Source: Streptomyces seoulensis (GTDB lineage: Bacteria > Actinomycetota > Actinomycetes > Streptomycetales > Streptomycetaceae). From it: a DNA stretch of 64,000 nt. Below are positions 8,740 through 20,226 of the stretch, in pieces. Location of the stretch: positions 558,001 to 622,000 of the forward strand of contig NZ_CP032229.1 of assembly GCF_004328625.1 (NCBI RefSeq), read 5' to 3'. The notes under the pieces were generated by a model that searched no databases, was not told the origin of the DNA, and worked only from the letters and a program-made list of their open reading frames with translations. Position numbers and translations under genes: made by a program. The first letter of the stretch is position 1, and every line of letters starts with the position of its first letter.

Positions 8740-9603
8740 ATGGCCGGGTCGGACGATGCACCCGTGGCTGCCGCGGACGAGGCGCTGTACGTGTTGACGG
8801 CGGTGCTGCTGACACCGGCGCAGTTCCCGAGCCTGCTCGGTGACGACTATCCGGCGGCCTGCGCGACGCTGGGGCTCACCCCGCTCGACGAGGGCTACGG
8901 CCTGGTTCTCGGGCAGGACGGAGCCGGAGCCCGGTGGACGGCCGTCATCGACGACGTGTCCCTGGTCGCCGTGGCGATCGCTTCCTGGGACTGCGGCATG
9001 GAGTACGAGCTGTCGCCCGACGAGCACACGCTCGTGGCGGCGCTGCCCGGCTGGCCCCTGGCGCTGACCGTCGCCGCACCAGATGTACCGGCCCCGCACG
9101 ACCCGGACACCGAGGCGACGGACCCACCCCCGCTCACCCCGCCCGACACCAGCAGCTGGGGACCGGCGCAGCGGAGGCTCGGCGCCGACGAGATAGCGCT
9201 CCAGTGGGCCGAGTGGCGCGGCCGGCTCGACGACGCCGACGTCCTGCCGAACACCCAGGATTACGCTCCCGAGGCATCCGCCCCGAAGGCCGAAGCAGCA
9301 CCGGAGACCGAGCCAGAAGACGCAGCCGAGCCCGGCCGCCCCAGTGTCCGGCAGGTACTCGCGGAAGCGCGGGCCTACATCGACGCTCCGCCGCCCCTCG
9401 GACGTGTCCGCTCCTCCTTCGCCCCCGGAGACGCACGGACGCTGCGCGCCGACGGCCCCGGCTGGTCGATCGTGGCCCGCACCGACGACATCGCGTTCAT
9501 CCTGCTCGACACGGAACCCGGCGAGGTCATCCCCGTGGGACGGGGCCCGGAACTCCCCAGCCTGCTGGAAGGGCTGGACAAGATCGCCGTACGTCCCCTG
9601 TGA
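8740..9603 (+). CDS. Conserved hypothetical protein, two-part with acidic linker
   Basis: A 287-residue protein I cannot assign. ATG 8740 follows GGGGAGG at good spacing. The N-terminal half (residues 1-120) is globular (YVLTAVLLTPAQFPSLLGDD, WTAVIDDVSLVAVAIASWDC). A proline/glutamate-rich linker lies near 125-220. The C-terminal 75 residues look globular again (DGPGWSIVARTDDIAFILLD, SLLEGLDKIAVRPL). No signal peptide or membrane helix is seen. It appears to be an actinobacterial soluble protein of unknown role. Confidence 0.7.
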   Translation: MAGSDDAPVAAADEALYVLTAVLLTPAQFPSLLGDDYPAACATLGLTPLDEGYGLVLGQDGAGARWTAVIDDVSLVAVAIASWDCGMEYELSPDEHTLVAALPGWPLALTVAAPDVPAPHDPDTEATDPPPLTPPDTSSWGPAQRRLGADEIALQWAEWRGRLDDADVLPNTQDYAPEASAPKAEAAPETEPEDAAEPGRPSVRQVLAEARAYIDAPPPLGRVRSSFAPGDARTLRADGPGWSIVARTDDIAFILLDTEPGEVIPVGRGPELPSLLEGLDKIAVRPL

Positions 9604-9631
9604 CTCCGCGCGCAGCGTCACCCAGGGTGCG

Positions 9632-9814
9632 TCAGCGGCCTATCTCCTTGCGTGTCACCCGGCGCAGCCTGCGCCGCTGCGAGGGGTCCAGCGTCAGGTA
9701 CGCGGCGGCGGGCACGCCCACCACGATCAGCAGCGCGACCCACCAGGGCAGCCAGATCAGCAGGATCAGCCCGACCGCCACGCCACCTACGGCGATCTTC
9801 GCGTTTCTCGACAT
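9632..9814 (-). CDS. Small two-helix membrane protein
   Basis: A 60-residue protein with a hydrophobic hairpin (KIAVGGVAVGLILLIWLPWW and VALLIVVGVPAAAYLTL) followed by a basic tail (QRRRLRRVTRKEIGR). ATG 9814 is supported by GGAGG 8 bases upstream. The type is widespread in Streptomyces and of unknown function. Its stop faces the preceding plus-strand gene 28 bp away. Confidence 0.75.
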   Translation of the reverse strand: MSRNAKIAVGGVAVGLILLIWLPWWVALLIVVGVPAAAYLTLDPSQRRRLRRVTRKEIGR

Positions 9815-10006
9815 GAAATCCGCCTCCTCCGTCACGACCCGCTGCCGCTCTCTGCATGGGAAACGGTCCCGAGGGCCTCACGGTTCCGGCCTCCACCCCT
9901 GAGACATCCCCGATACCCGACCCTGAGGAACCCCTGAGACCCGGGTGAAAGGGGCTTCACGGAAGTCACGTGACCAGCCCCGGCGGGCCGGTCACGCGCG
10001 ATCCCG

Positions 10007-11197
<1,191 letters not shown>

Positions 11198-11216
11198 CTA
11201 TTTCGTCATGGCCGTT

Positions 11217-11228
11217 TACAAATTAGTA
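11217..11228. promoter_or_regulatory. AT-rich near-palindrome, candidate xylose operator
   Basis: TACAAATTAGTA is a 12-base near-palindrome (10 of 12 positions symmetric) sitting in an unusually AT-rich patch of the xylA-xylB divergent promoter. Position and composition fit an operator for the ROK regulator encoded downstream of xylB. This is inference; no other copy was found in the window. Confidence 0.45.
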
Positions 11229-11332
11229 TGCGAAGGCGCCTCTGGGAAGAGACCAGATGTTTCCGACGCCGGGGCGCCATCGATGAACGGCGTCGCTGCC
11301 GGTCGATGACGCCGCGGAAGAGGGAGAGCCCG

Positions 11333-12778
11333 ATGTCAGCAGCCGAGGGTCCGCTCGTCGTCGGTGTGGACACGTCCACCCAGTCCACGAAGGCACTGGT
11401 CGTCGACGCGTCCACCGGACGGGTGGTGGCGAGCGGCCAGGCCGCGCACACGGTGACCTCGGGCGCGGGACGGGAGAGCGATCCGCGTCAGTGGTGGGAC
11501 GCGCTGTGCGAGGCGCTGCGTCAGTGCGGCGACGCGGCGCACGAGGCGGCGGCGGTGTCGATCGGCGGCCAGCAGCACGGCCTGGTCACGCTGGACGCGC
11601 ACGGCGAGCCGGTGCGTCCCGCGCTGCTCTGGAACGACGTCCGGTCGGCGCCTCAGGCCCGCCGTCTCGTGGAGGAGTTGGGCGGCCCGGACGCCTGGGC
11701 GGAGCGCACGGGCAGCGTGCCGGGCGCGTCGTTCACGGTGAGCAAGTGGGCGTGGCTGGCTGAGCACGAGCCGGACGCGGTCCGCGCCACCAGGGCCGTG
11801 CGTCTCCCCCACGACTACCTCACCGAACGTCTCACCGGCCTCGGCACGACCGACCGCGGCGACGTCTCCGGCACCGGCTGGTGGGCGTCCACGACCGAGT
11901 CCTACGACGAGGAGACCTTGGCGCACGTGGGACTCGACCCCGCGCTGCTGCCCCGGGTGGTGCGGCCCGGCGAGGTGGCCGGCACCGTGCGCGACGGACA
12001 TGACCTGCCGTTCTCCAAGGGCACGCTGGTGGCGCCGGGTACCGGGGACAACGCCGCCGCCGCGCTGGGCCTGGGCCTGCGTCCCGGCACTCCGGTACTC
12101 AGCCTCGGTACGTCGGGCACCGTGTACGCCGTCTCCAAGCGCCGCCCCACCGACCCGACCGGCACGGTGGCGGGTTTCGCCGACGCGCACGGCGACTGGC
12201 TGCCGCTGGCCTGCACCCTGAACTGCACCCTCGCCGTGGACCGGGTCGCGGCCCTGCTGGGGCTCGACCGGGAGGCCGTGGAACCCGGCACCTCGGTCAC
12301 CCTGCTGCCGTATCTCGACGGTGAGCGCACCCCCAACCTGCCCCACGCCTCGGGTCTGCTGCACGGACTCCGCCATGACACGACCGGCGGCCAGGTGCTC
12401 CAGGCCGCCTACGACGGCGCGGTGCACTCCCTGCTCGGCGCCCTCGATCTGGTTCTGGACGAGGACGCCGACCGCACCGCTCCCCTGCTGCTGATCGGCG
12501 GCGGCGCACGCGGCACGGCCTGGCAGGAGACGGTGCGCCGGCTGTCGGGGCGGCCGGTACAGATCCCCGAAGCGAAGGAACTCGTCGCGCTCGGTGCGGC
12601 CGCGCAGGCCGCGGGACTGCTGACCGGCGAGGACCCGGCAGCCGTCGCCCGCCGCTGGAACACGACGGAGGGACGGGTCCTGGACGCCGTGGAACGGGAC
12701 GAGGAAGCCCTGAACCGGATCGCCGGGGTAGTCTCCGACGCGTCCCCGCTGCTGGAGCGGGGTACGGACTCCCTCTGA
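11333..12778 (+). CDS. xylB: Xylulokinase
   Basis: A 481-residue FGGY-family kinase phosphorylating D-xylulose. Seen are GVDTSTQSTKALVVD at the N-terminus, GGQQHGLV near 80, the FGGY catalytic aspartate region (PGTGDNAAAALGLG) near 235, and the ATP-binding LLLIGGGARGTAWQ near 385. ATG 11333 is preceded by GGGAG; an in-frame ATG at 11303 is possible but has no site. The open frame extends antisense through xylA, but that part is a shadow. Confidence 0.95.
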   Translation: MSAAEGPLVVGVDTSTQSTKALVVDASTGRVVASGQAAHTVTSGAGRESDPRQWWDALCEALRQCGDAAHEAAAVSIGGQQHGLVTLDAHGEPVRPALLWNDVRSAPQARRLVEELGGPDAWAERTGSVPGASFTVSKWAWLAEHEPDAVRATRAVRLPHDYLTERLTGLGTTDRGDVSGTGWWASTTESYDEETLAHVGLDPALLPRVVRPGEVAGTVRDGHDLPFSKGTLVAPGTGDNAAAALGLGLRPGTPVLSLGTSGTVYAVSKRRPTDPTGTVAGFADAHGDWLPLACTLNCTLAVDRVAALLGLDREAVEPGTSVTLLPYLDGERTPNLPHASGLLHGLRHDTTGGQVLQAAYDGAVHSLLGALDLVLDEDADRTAPLLLIGGGARGTAWQETVRRLSGRPVQIPEAKELVALGAAAQAAGLLTGEDPAAVARRWNTTEGRVLDAVERDEEALNRIAGVVSDASPLLERGTDSL

Positions 12779-12872
12779 CCCCCGCCGCCGGGTCACCGAG
12801 AGGGTCGCGCACAAGGCCCGGTGGCGAGCGACCACAGCGCCAGGACCACGGACACCGAGGATCGACGGAGGC

Positions 12873-14081
12873 ATGACCGCACCGCCGCACGACAGCCGAC
12901 CGACGGGGAACGGACGCACCCTGCCGGACACCCAGCAGGGCATGCGGCGCCGCAACCTGGCACGGGTCATGCACGCCGTCAGCTCGGACGGCCCGCTGTC
13001 GCGCGCCACGGTCGCCTCGCGCATCGGCCTCACGCGGGCGGCCGTGTCGTCCCTCGTGGACGAGCTGATCCGCTGGGACCTGCTGGAGGAACTGGGTCCC
13101 GAACGACCGAGCCGGGTGGGACGACCCGGCTCCGCGCTCGCGGTGAGCGGGCGCGGGCCTGCGGGGATCGGGGCGGAGATCGGCGTGGATCACCTGGCCG
13201 TGTGCGCGGTCGACCTGCGGGGCACGGTCCGGGCGCGGGCCGTGCGACGCGGAGCGAACCGTGGGCGCTCCCCCGAATCCGTGGCCGAGGAACTGACCTC
13301 GCTACTCCAGCAGGTCACGGCCGAGGTGGAGAAGGACGGGCTGTGGGTCGCCGGACTCGCGGTCGCCGTCCCCGGGCTGATCGCCCGCGACGGCCGTACG
13401 GTCGTACGCGCCCCCAACCTCGGCTGGCACGACACCGACCTCGGCGGCGTGCTGCCGGGCGAGGTGCCGCTGACCGTGGACAACGAGGCCAACTTCGGTG
13501 CGCTGGCGGAGCTGTGGCTCGGTGACGGGACACCGGGCGACTTCCTCCATGTGTCTGCGGAAATCGGCATCGGTGCGGCGATCGTCGTGGACGGTCAGTT
13601 GCTGCGGGGCACCCGTGGCTTCGCCGGAGAGCTGGGCCATGTCCCGGTCCGGCCGGACGGTCCCCCCTGTCCGTGCGGCGGTCGCGGCTGTCTGGAGCAG
13701 TACGCCGGTGAGGAGGCCGTACTGCGGGCGGCCGGGATCGAACCCCGCGAGGACGTGGTGGGAGTGCTCTCGGAGCGGGCCGACGCGGGCGACGAGGAGG
13801 TGCGCACGGCGCTGGGTGAAGCGGGTACGGCACTCGGTATCGCCCTGACCGGGGCGGTCAATCTCCTGGACCCAGACACGGTCGTCCTGGGTGGCGCGCT
13901 GGCGGCCCTCTCGCCATGGCTTCTCCCCTCTCTGCAACGTGAGCTGCGCTGTCGCACAGCCGGGCCGGCATGTCCGGTGGCGGTCTCCGAGCTGGGGCCG
14001 GAGGGTCCGCTGCTCGGCGCCGCGCATTCGGTGGTACGGGCCGTGCTGGACGATCCGGCGATGGTGGCGGAACGGCCCTGA
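12873..14081 (+). CDS. ROK-family transcriptional regulator (XylR-like)
   Basis: A 402-residue ROK repressor. The N-terminal winged helix (LSRATVASRIGLTRAAVSSL, residues ~45-65) is followed by a sugar-kinase-like domain with the ROK zinc/sugar signature GHVPVRPDGPPCPCGGRGCL near 250 and DNEANFGALAE near 205. It is 94 bp downstream of xylB on the same strand, so it is very probably the repressor of the divergent xylAB genes, induced by xylose or a derivative. Confidence 0.92.
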   Translation: MTAPPHDSRPTGNGRTLPDTQQGMRRRNLARVMHAVSSDGPLSRATVASRIGLTRAAVSSLVDELIRWDLLEELGPERPSRVGRPGSALAVSGRGPAGIGAEIGVDHLAVCAVDLRGTVRARAVRRGANRGRSPESVAEELTSLLQQVTAEVEKDGLWVAGLAVAVPGLIARDGRTVVRAPNLGWHDTDLGGVLPGEVPLTVDNEANFGALAELWLGDGTPGDFLHVSAEIGIGAAIVVDGQLLRGTRGFAGELGHVPVRPDGPPCPCGGRGCLEQYAGEEAVLRAAGIEPREDVVGVLSERADAGDEEVRTALGEAGTALGIALTGAVNLLDPDTVVLGGALAALSPWLLPSLQRELRCRTAGPACPVAVSELGPEGPLLGAAHSVVRAVLDDPAMVAERP

Positions 14082-14555
14082 CACTTCGGCCGATGCCCGC
14101 GGCGGAAGCCCGCCACGCTCACCGCCGCCCGAAGTCCCTCGAACGGGTGGCCGACTTATCCACAAAGCGCCGGTTGTCCACGGACTCGGCGCACACCCTT
14201 CTGCCCAACTCCCCCGCGCCGTACCGTGATTCACGCGAGCCGCAACCGCCGGACCGTAGAGGCGGAAGCGCAGGCCGCCACACGTGCTGAGCGCCATCTG
14301 ACACATGCATCGGGGGATACATGTACGCGAATTCGACCGGCGTACGACGCCACAACCGACACCACCACGACCATTCCCGGCTCCCGCTGACCGGAGCTGA
14401 CACTGTGTCGGTCATACGTGCAGGGCTCCACCGATCCGGACGCGCACCCCGCCGTACAGACGCACCCGCACACGCTCACACCCTGCGTACCCACGTCCTC
14501 ATCTGCCGCATCACGCACGGCAGATGACACTCACAGCGCTGAAGGGCAGCCGACG
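14082..14555. other. 474-bp intergenic stretch with no gene
   Basis: No convincing coding frame on either strand. It holds two DnaA-box-like nonamers at 14156-14182 and a small perfect palindrome GACAC-T-GTGTC at 14399-14409. The remainder is presumably the promoter and leader of the downstream Tat-exported amidase. Confidence 0.6.
14156..14182 (+). promoter_or_regulatory. Pair of DnaA-box-like sequences
   Basis: TTATCCACA (14156-14164) and TTGTCCACG (14174-14182) lie in the same orientation with starts 18 bp apart. The first is the classical bacterial DnaA box; the second differs by one base from the Streptomyces-preferred TTGTCCACA. Two boxes are too few for an origin; they could titrate DnaA or regulate a neighbour, or be chance. 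Confidence 0.35.
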
Positions 14556-15158
14556 ATGGAGATGAACCAGCCCCGTACCCACCTCACCCGACGTGGCGTC
14601 CTCAAGGGCGCGGCACTCGCCGCTGTCCCCTACGCCCTCCTGCCCGGCCCCCAGGCTGCCGCGCAGGCGGCGGTCGACTACCCGCCCGGCGAATGGCAAC
14701 CCGCGAGCAGCGGCAACTACACGGTGTCCAGCCGGCCGGCGGCCTACAAGATCGATCGGGTGATCCTCCATGTCACCCAGGAGACCTACACAAACACGCT
14801 GGCCATCTTCCGGAACACCGGCAAGAAGGTGTCCGCGCACTACCTCGTGCGCTCGGCGGACGGTCATGTCGCCCAGTGCGTCCGGGAAGCGGACGTCGCC
14901 TGGCACGCGGGCGACTGGGGCTACAACACCCGGAGCATCGGCATCGAGCACGAGGGCTGGGTGGACCAGCCGGCCTACTTCACGAACGCGCTCTACGAGC
15001 AGTCCGCGAGACTGACGGCAGCGGTGTGCGACAAGTACGGCATCCCGAAGGACCGGGAACACATCATCGGCCACTACCAGGTGCCCGGCACCGACCACAC
15101 CGATCCGGGGGTGAACTGGGACTGGGTCCGCTACATCAGACTCGTCAATTTCTCCTGA
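14556..15158 (+). CDS. Tat-exported N-acetylmuramoyl-L-alanine amidase
   Basis: A 200-residue Amidase_2/PGRP-type hydrolase that would cleave the lactyl-peptide bond of peptidoglycan outside the cell. A twin-arginine signal (TRRGVLKGAALAAVPYALLP, ending AQAA) occupies residues 8-38. The catalytic domain shows DRVILHVTQ (zinc His), SAHYLVRSADGHVAQCVREA, IGIEHEGW and HIIGHYQVPGTDHTDPG (second zinc His and Asp/His). ATG 14556 is chosen because the signal peptide begins there and AAGGG lies 9 bases upstream. Confidence 0.92.
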   Translation: MEMNQPRTHLTRRGVLKGAALAAVPYALLPGPQAAAQAAVDYPPGEWQPASSGNYTVSSRPAAYKIDRVILHVTQETYTNTLAIFRNTGKKVSAHYLVRSADGHVAQCVREADVAWHAGDWGYNTRSIGIEHEGWVDQPAYFTNALYEQSARLTAAVCDKYGIPKDREHIIGHYQVPGTDHTDPGVNWDWVRYIRLVNFS

Positions 15159-15235
15159 CCTCACGTCGGCCCGGTTGTCCGCAGCGGAACCGCGCGTGAC
15201 GATGGCCCAGTTGATTCCCTCGCAGGGAGGACGAG

Positions 15236-16567
15236 TTGACCGATCAGTGGGTGGCTCTGGAGCCGGGAGCCGACCCAGACGAACGAGTACGGGCGCTACG
15301 CCGAGCGCATGAGACCTTCACGACCGCAGGCACGGTCCCGCGTCCGGTCCGGCCGGTGGTGGCCGAGTCCTGGCGGCGCAGCGCACGCGCCGGCGTCGGG
15401 CCGGACGGCACCGCGAGCGTGGAACTGACCGATGACGACCTCGGCGCATACCGCGCCGAACATCCCCTGGCCCAGGTGATGCCGCTGGTCCGGGAGCTGG
15501 TGGGCACATTCGCCGCAGACGGCTCGCACCTGCTCGCGGTGTGCGACGCGCACGGCAGGCTGATGTGGGTCGAGGGCCATCCGACGACGCTGCGGCGGGC
15601 GGACCGGATGAACTTCGTACCCGGGGCACGGTGGTCGGAGGCGGCGGTAGGGACCAACGCACCCGGTACGGCGGTGGCGGTGGACCGCCCGGTGCAGGTG
15701 TTCGCGGCGGAGCACTTCATAAGACGGGTGCAGCCGTGGACCTGTGCGGCCGCGCCGATCCACGATCCGCACACCGGCCGGGTCCTGGGTGCCGTCGACA
15801 TCACCGGAGGCGACGGCCTGGCACATCCGCACAGCCTGGGCTTCGTGCAGGCGGTGGCACGGGCAGCCGAGTCACAGCTCAGCCTGCTCACCCCGCCGAA
15901 GCAGGCCGAGGACACGGTCACGCTGAGCGTGCTGGGCCGGGACGAGGCCGAGCTCCGCCCGAGCGGCGGGCGCGGGATCAGACTGAGCCGTCGGCACAGC
16001 GAGGTTCTCGTGCTCCTGGCCCGCCACCCCGAGGGCATGACCGGGGACGAGCTGCTGTGCGCGCTGTACGCGGACGAGTCGGTGACACCGGTGACCTTGC
16101 GCGCCGAGCTGGCCCGACTGCGCCCGCTTCTGCCACCCGGGTTGCTGGCATCCCGGCCCTACCGGCTCTCCGTGCCGGTCGAGTGTGACGCGACCTTGGT
16201 GGAGCGGCAGTTGGAGACAGGTGCGCTCACGGCCGCCATACGGGCCTACCGTGGCCCGCTGCTGCCGAACTCCCAGGCCCCGGCGGTCGTGGGACTGCGG
16301 CGCCGGCTCGCCGCTGCTCTGCGCACGGCGCTGATCACCCGCGGCGACCCGGACCTGCTGGCCGACTGGGCCCACGCGCCGTGGGGCGAGCACGACCTGC
16401 CGGTCTGGCGAGCCTTGGCGGCTGTACGGCCGACGGCCCCCGTGCGGGCCCGGATCGCGGCGCTGGAGGCCGAGCTTGCCGTACCGGAGATGCCGAACCG
16501 TCGCCGTGTCCGTCAGACACCCTGGGTGACCAGCGGTGCAACATATCCGCAACGTCCGCCCGTCTAG
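15236..16567 (+). CDS. GAF-domain transcriptional activator (AcoR-like)
   Basis: A 443-residue regulator starting at TTG 15236, with GGGAGG five bases upstream. The N-terminal half resembles the sensory part of AcoR-type activators (VVAESWRRSARAGVGPDG; GAF region ending RVLGAVDITGG near 185). The C-terminus has a winged-helix-like segment (LSRRHSEVLVLLARHPEGMT near 250) instead of the sigma-54 AAA+ domain, as is usual in Streptomyces. It lies 57 bp upstream of an ExaC-type aldehyde dehydrogenase on the same strand and is its likely regulator. Confidence 0.88.
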   Translation: MTDQWVALEPGADPDERVRALRRAHETFTTAGTVPRPVRPVVAESWRRSARAGVGPDGTASVELTDDDLGAYRAEHPLAQVMPLVRELVGTFAADGSHLLAVCDAHGRLMWVEGHPTTLRRADRMNFVPGARWSEAAVGTNAPGTAVAVDRPVQVFAAEHFIRRVQPWTCAAAPIHDPHTGRVLGAVDITGGDGLAHPHSLGFVQAVARAAESQLSLLTPPKQAEDTVTLSVLGRDEAELRPSGGRGIRLSRRHSEVLVLLARHPEGMTGDELLCALYADESVTPVTLRAELARLRPLLPPGLLASRPYRLSVPVECDATLVERQLETGALTAAIRAYRGPLLPNSQAPAVVGLRRRLAAALRTALITRGDPDLLADWAHAPWGEHDLPVWRALAAVRPTAPVRARIAALEAELAVPEMPNRRRVRQTPWVTSGATYPQRPPV

Positions 16568-16581
16568 CCTGCACGGCGGGA

Positions 16582-16601
16582 GCTGCCCAATGGCGGGCAG
16601 C
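16582..16601. promoter_or_regulatory. Short hairpin in leader of aldehyde dehydrogenase
   Basis: GCTGCCC (16582-16588) and GGGCAGC (16595-16601) form a perfect 7-bp inverted repeat with a 6-base spacer, immediately before the GGGAGG ribosome-binding site of the dehydrogenase. It could be an operator for the upstream regulator or an mRNA hairpin affecting translation. Confidence 0.35.
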
Positions 16602-16624
16602 GCTGCACCGGGAGGCACACCAGC

Positions 16625-18148
<1,524 letters not shown>

Positions 18149-18158
18149 AGCCGGAAGT

Positions 18159-18196
18159 CGGGTTGCCTGAAGCCCTGGTGCGCTCCAGGCAACCCG
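18159..18196. terminator. Hairpin terminator between convergent genes
   Basis: CGGGTTGCCTG (18159-18169) and CAGGCAACCCG (18186-18196) are perfect 11-bp complementary arms around a 16-base loop. They sit 10 bp after the aldehyde dehydrogenase stop and before the end of the convergent PAP2 gene, so the hairpin could serve both. Confidence 0.8.
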
Positions 18197-18223
18197 CCAC
18201 CCGCACCCCGCAACCCGACCCGG

Positions 18224-18841
18224 TCATCCGACAACAAGCAGACGCAGGCGCCCCCGCCCCACCACCCCGGCCACCGCATCGGCGTGCCGGGAGAGGGGTA
18301 CGGCGAGCAGGGTCGCGACGAGTGCTCCGACGGCGAGGCCCGCGAGGATGTCGTGCGGGTAGTGGGCGCCGACCCAGACGCGGGAGGCGGCCATGGCCAG
18401 CGCGCCGAGCGTGGCGATCGCGCCGAGGCGGGTGTTGACGAACCAGAGGGCTACCGCCGCTGCGGCGGCGAGGGTGGCGTGGTTGCTGGGGAAGGACCAG
18501 TCGCCGGTGGCGGGGCACGCTTCCAGGGTGATCACGTGCAGGGACTGGCAGGGCCGGTTCTCCTGGACCGTCTGCTTCAGCGCGGTGCTGACGGCGAAGG
18601 CAAGCACGGTGAGTACCGGGGCGGCGAGTGCCTTCACGGCCTGGGCCGCATTCTGATGGCGGGCCTGCCACCAGCCGATCAGCATCAGGAGGGCGAACAG
18701 GGCGAGTCCGTAGGTGGAGTAGCCGGAGATGAGTCCGTCCAGCCAGGACGGCGCGTGGTGGGCGGCGTCGACCACGTCGACGTAGGCAGCGCCGTCGATG
18801 GCCGAGCCGTCGTACGCCTGGGCGGTGGTCAGGGCGTGCAT
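18224..18841 (-). CDS. PAP2-family phosphatase, membrane
   Basis: A 205-residue integral membrane phosphatase of the undecaprenyl-diphosphate/lipid phosphatase type. The three PAP2 motifs are present: KQTVQENRPCQ, SFPSNHATL (PSNH in place of the usual PSGH) and SRVWVGAHYPHDILAG. The start ATG 18841 overlaps the stop of dedA by the ATGA arrangement, so the two are translationally coupled. Together with DedA it suggests a role in lipid-carrier recycling or envelope stress. Confidence 0.9.
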   Translation of the reverse strand: MHALTTAQAYDGSAIDGAAYVDVVDAAHHAPSWLDGLISGYSTYGLALFALLMLIGWWQARHQNAAQAVKALAAPVLTVLAFAVSTALKQTVQENRPCQSLHVITLEACPATGDWSFPSNHATLAAAAAVALWFVNTRLGAIATLGALAMAASRVWVGAHYPHDILAGLAVGALVATLLAVPLSRHADAVAGVVGRGRLRLLVVG

Positions 18842-19515
18842 CAGGCGCCCCCGTTCGCGCTGCGGGAGCGGCGGGTACGCAGGAGTTCCAGTCCGACGGG
18901 GACGAGGGACACGATGACGATGACGGCGATGATCGGTAGGAGATAGCGGTCGACGTTCGGGACCGAGGCGCCGAGGCCGTAGCCCCCCAGCACCAGGCCC
19001 ACGGTCCACAGCAGACCGCCGACGACCTGCCAGAGGGCGAAGGTCCGCGCCGGGACGGCCAGGACACCGGCCAGTGGATTCAGCACGGTGCGGACGACCG
19101 GCAGGAAGCGGGCGAGCACGATGGCCTTGGCGTGTCCGTACCGTTCGAGGATGTCCGCGGCCCGGTCAGCGCCCTCACGGAGCTTGCGTGCGTTCGTCCG
19201 CTTGAGCAGGGCTGGGCCGGCCCGGCGGCCGAGCAGATAGCCGGCCTGGGCTCCGGTGAGCGCGCCCACGGCGGCAGCGGCGAGGACCCAGCCCAGGGAC
19301 AGACGGCCCGACCCTCCGGCGGAGCCCGAGGCGCACAGCAGCCCGGCCGTGAACAACAGCGAATCTCCCGGCAGGAAGAAGCCGATCAGCAGACCGGTCT
19401 CGGCGAACAGGACCACGGCGATGCCGAGTGTGCCGAAGGTGGCGAGCAGCGAGTGGGCGTCGAGGACGTTCACGGCGAGTTGGAGCGGGGGTGCTGGGTG
19501 GTGCGCGAGCGTCAT
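18841..19515 (-). CDS. DedA/VTT-family membrane protein
   Basis: A 224-residue polytopic protein of the DedA family, which act as lipid flippases, including for undecaprenyl phosphate. Typical segments are FAETGLLIGFFLPGDSLLFT near 40-60 and KAIVLARFLPVVRTVLNPLAGV near 130-150. It is co-transcribed with the PAP2 phosphatase. A pair of palindromic operator-like repeats lies about 100 bp upstream of its start (19617-19653). Confidence 0.92.
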   Translation of the reverse strand: MTLAHHPAPPLQLAVNVLDAHSLLATFGTLGIAVVLFAETGLLIGFFLPGDSLLFTAGLLCASGSAGGSGRLSLGWVLAAAAVGALTGAQAGYLLGRRAGPALLKRTNARKLREGADRAADILERYGHAKAIVLARFLPVVRTVLNPLAGVLAVPARTFALWQVVGGLLWTVGLVLGGYGLGASVPNVDRYLLPIIAVIVIVSLVPVGLELLRTRRSRSANGGA

Positions 19516-19616
19516 CGGCGCTGGACCCTTCGATGGCGGCTGTCGGGTGTACCGGGCACAGAAACGGACGCCAAGGGGCCGGGGCCTCGACGGGCACGAG
19601 GCAAGGACCCACCTGC

Positions 19617-19653
19617 GTCTACAGGACTGTAGTCGGTCTACGTCACTGTAGAC
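19617..19653. promoter_or_regulatory. Tandem palindromic operator upstream of dedA
   Basis: Two 18-bp direct repeats, GTCTACAGGACTGTAGTC (19617-19634) and GTCTACGTCACTGTAGAC (19636-19653), are separated by one base. Each is itself a palindrome: CTACAG-GA-CTGTAG is perfect in the first, GTCTAC-N6-GTAGAC in the second. The TAC/GTA core resembles BlaI/CopY-family operators, and a BlaI-family repressor is encoded at 23014-23397. The site lies in the promoter of the dedA-PAP2 unit; regulation by that repressor is inference. Confidence 0.65.
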
Positions 19654-19689
19654 GACCTGGGGGAAAGAAGGGTTCCCGCTCGCGGCGGG

Positions 19690-20061
19690 CTACCGCCGAT
19701 CGAGTCGCAGAGTCGTCGCCCCCGCCGCAGGCGTCACCATGGAGTCCGCCGCCCCGTTGCCGTACTTGGCTCGGTACGCGGCGTCGACTTCGGCCGTGAC
19801 GTCCGCCGAGGTCTCGCCGACGTCCTCCACGGTCACCTCGGCTTCCAGACCCGGCACCCGGATGCGGGCCCGACCCGAGCGGACGGCGTGACCGAACCAG
19901 CCGGTGTCGCGGCGGTACCAGCTCCGGACGTACACCCGTTCGCCGACGCGGACCACCCAGATCAGGGCCTCCGGCCGCAGACTGCCGTCAGAGTCTCTGA
20001 CAGCGATGCGCAGCTCTCCGGCCGCGTCCAGGAGGTGGAGGTCTTCCGGAGTCCAGGTCAT
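19690..20061 (-). CDS. DUF2255 family protein
   Basis: A 123-residue protein of the DUF2255 family, small split-barrel-like proteins of unknown function. Supporting segments are EALIWVVRVGERVYVRSWYR near 30-50, GWFGHAVRSGRARIRVPG and DAAYRAKYG near the C-terminus. It stands alone, divergent from the ABC exporter genes. Confidence 0.82.
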   Translation of the reverse strand: MTWTPEDLHLLDAAGELRIAVRDSDGSLRPEALIWVVRVGERVYVRSWYRRDTGWFGHAVRSGRARIRVPGLEAEVTVEDVGETSADVTAEVDAAYRAKYGNGAADSMVTPAAGATTLRLDRR

Positions 20062-20226
20062 GACGGCACATCCTCAGGGTCGCTGCGATCACCTGCCCAC
20101 GCGCAAGCGTGCGGCATGACAGCGACCGGTACATCCCGGCGGCCCTCCCCCGGGTCCGCGTTTATCCGCCCATCGATACGGCAATTCTTGTGCGATCTCC
20201 CGGACGACGAGGAAGGCAGCGGACCA

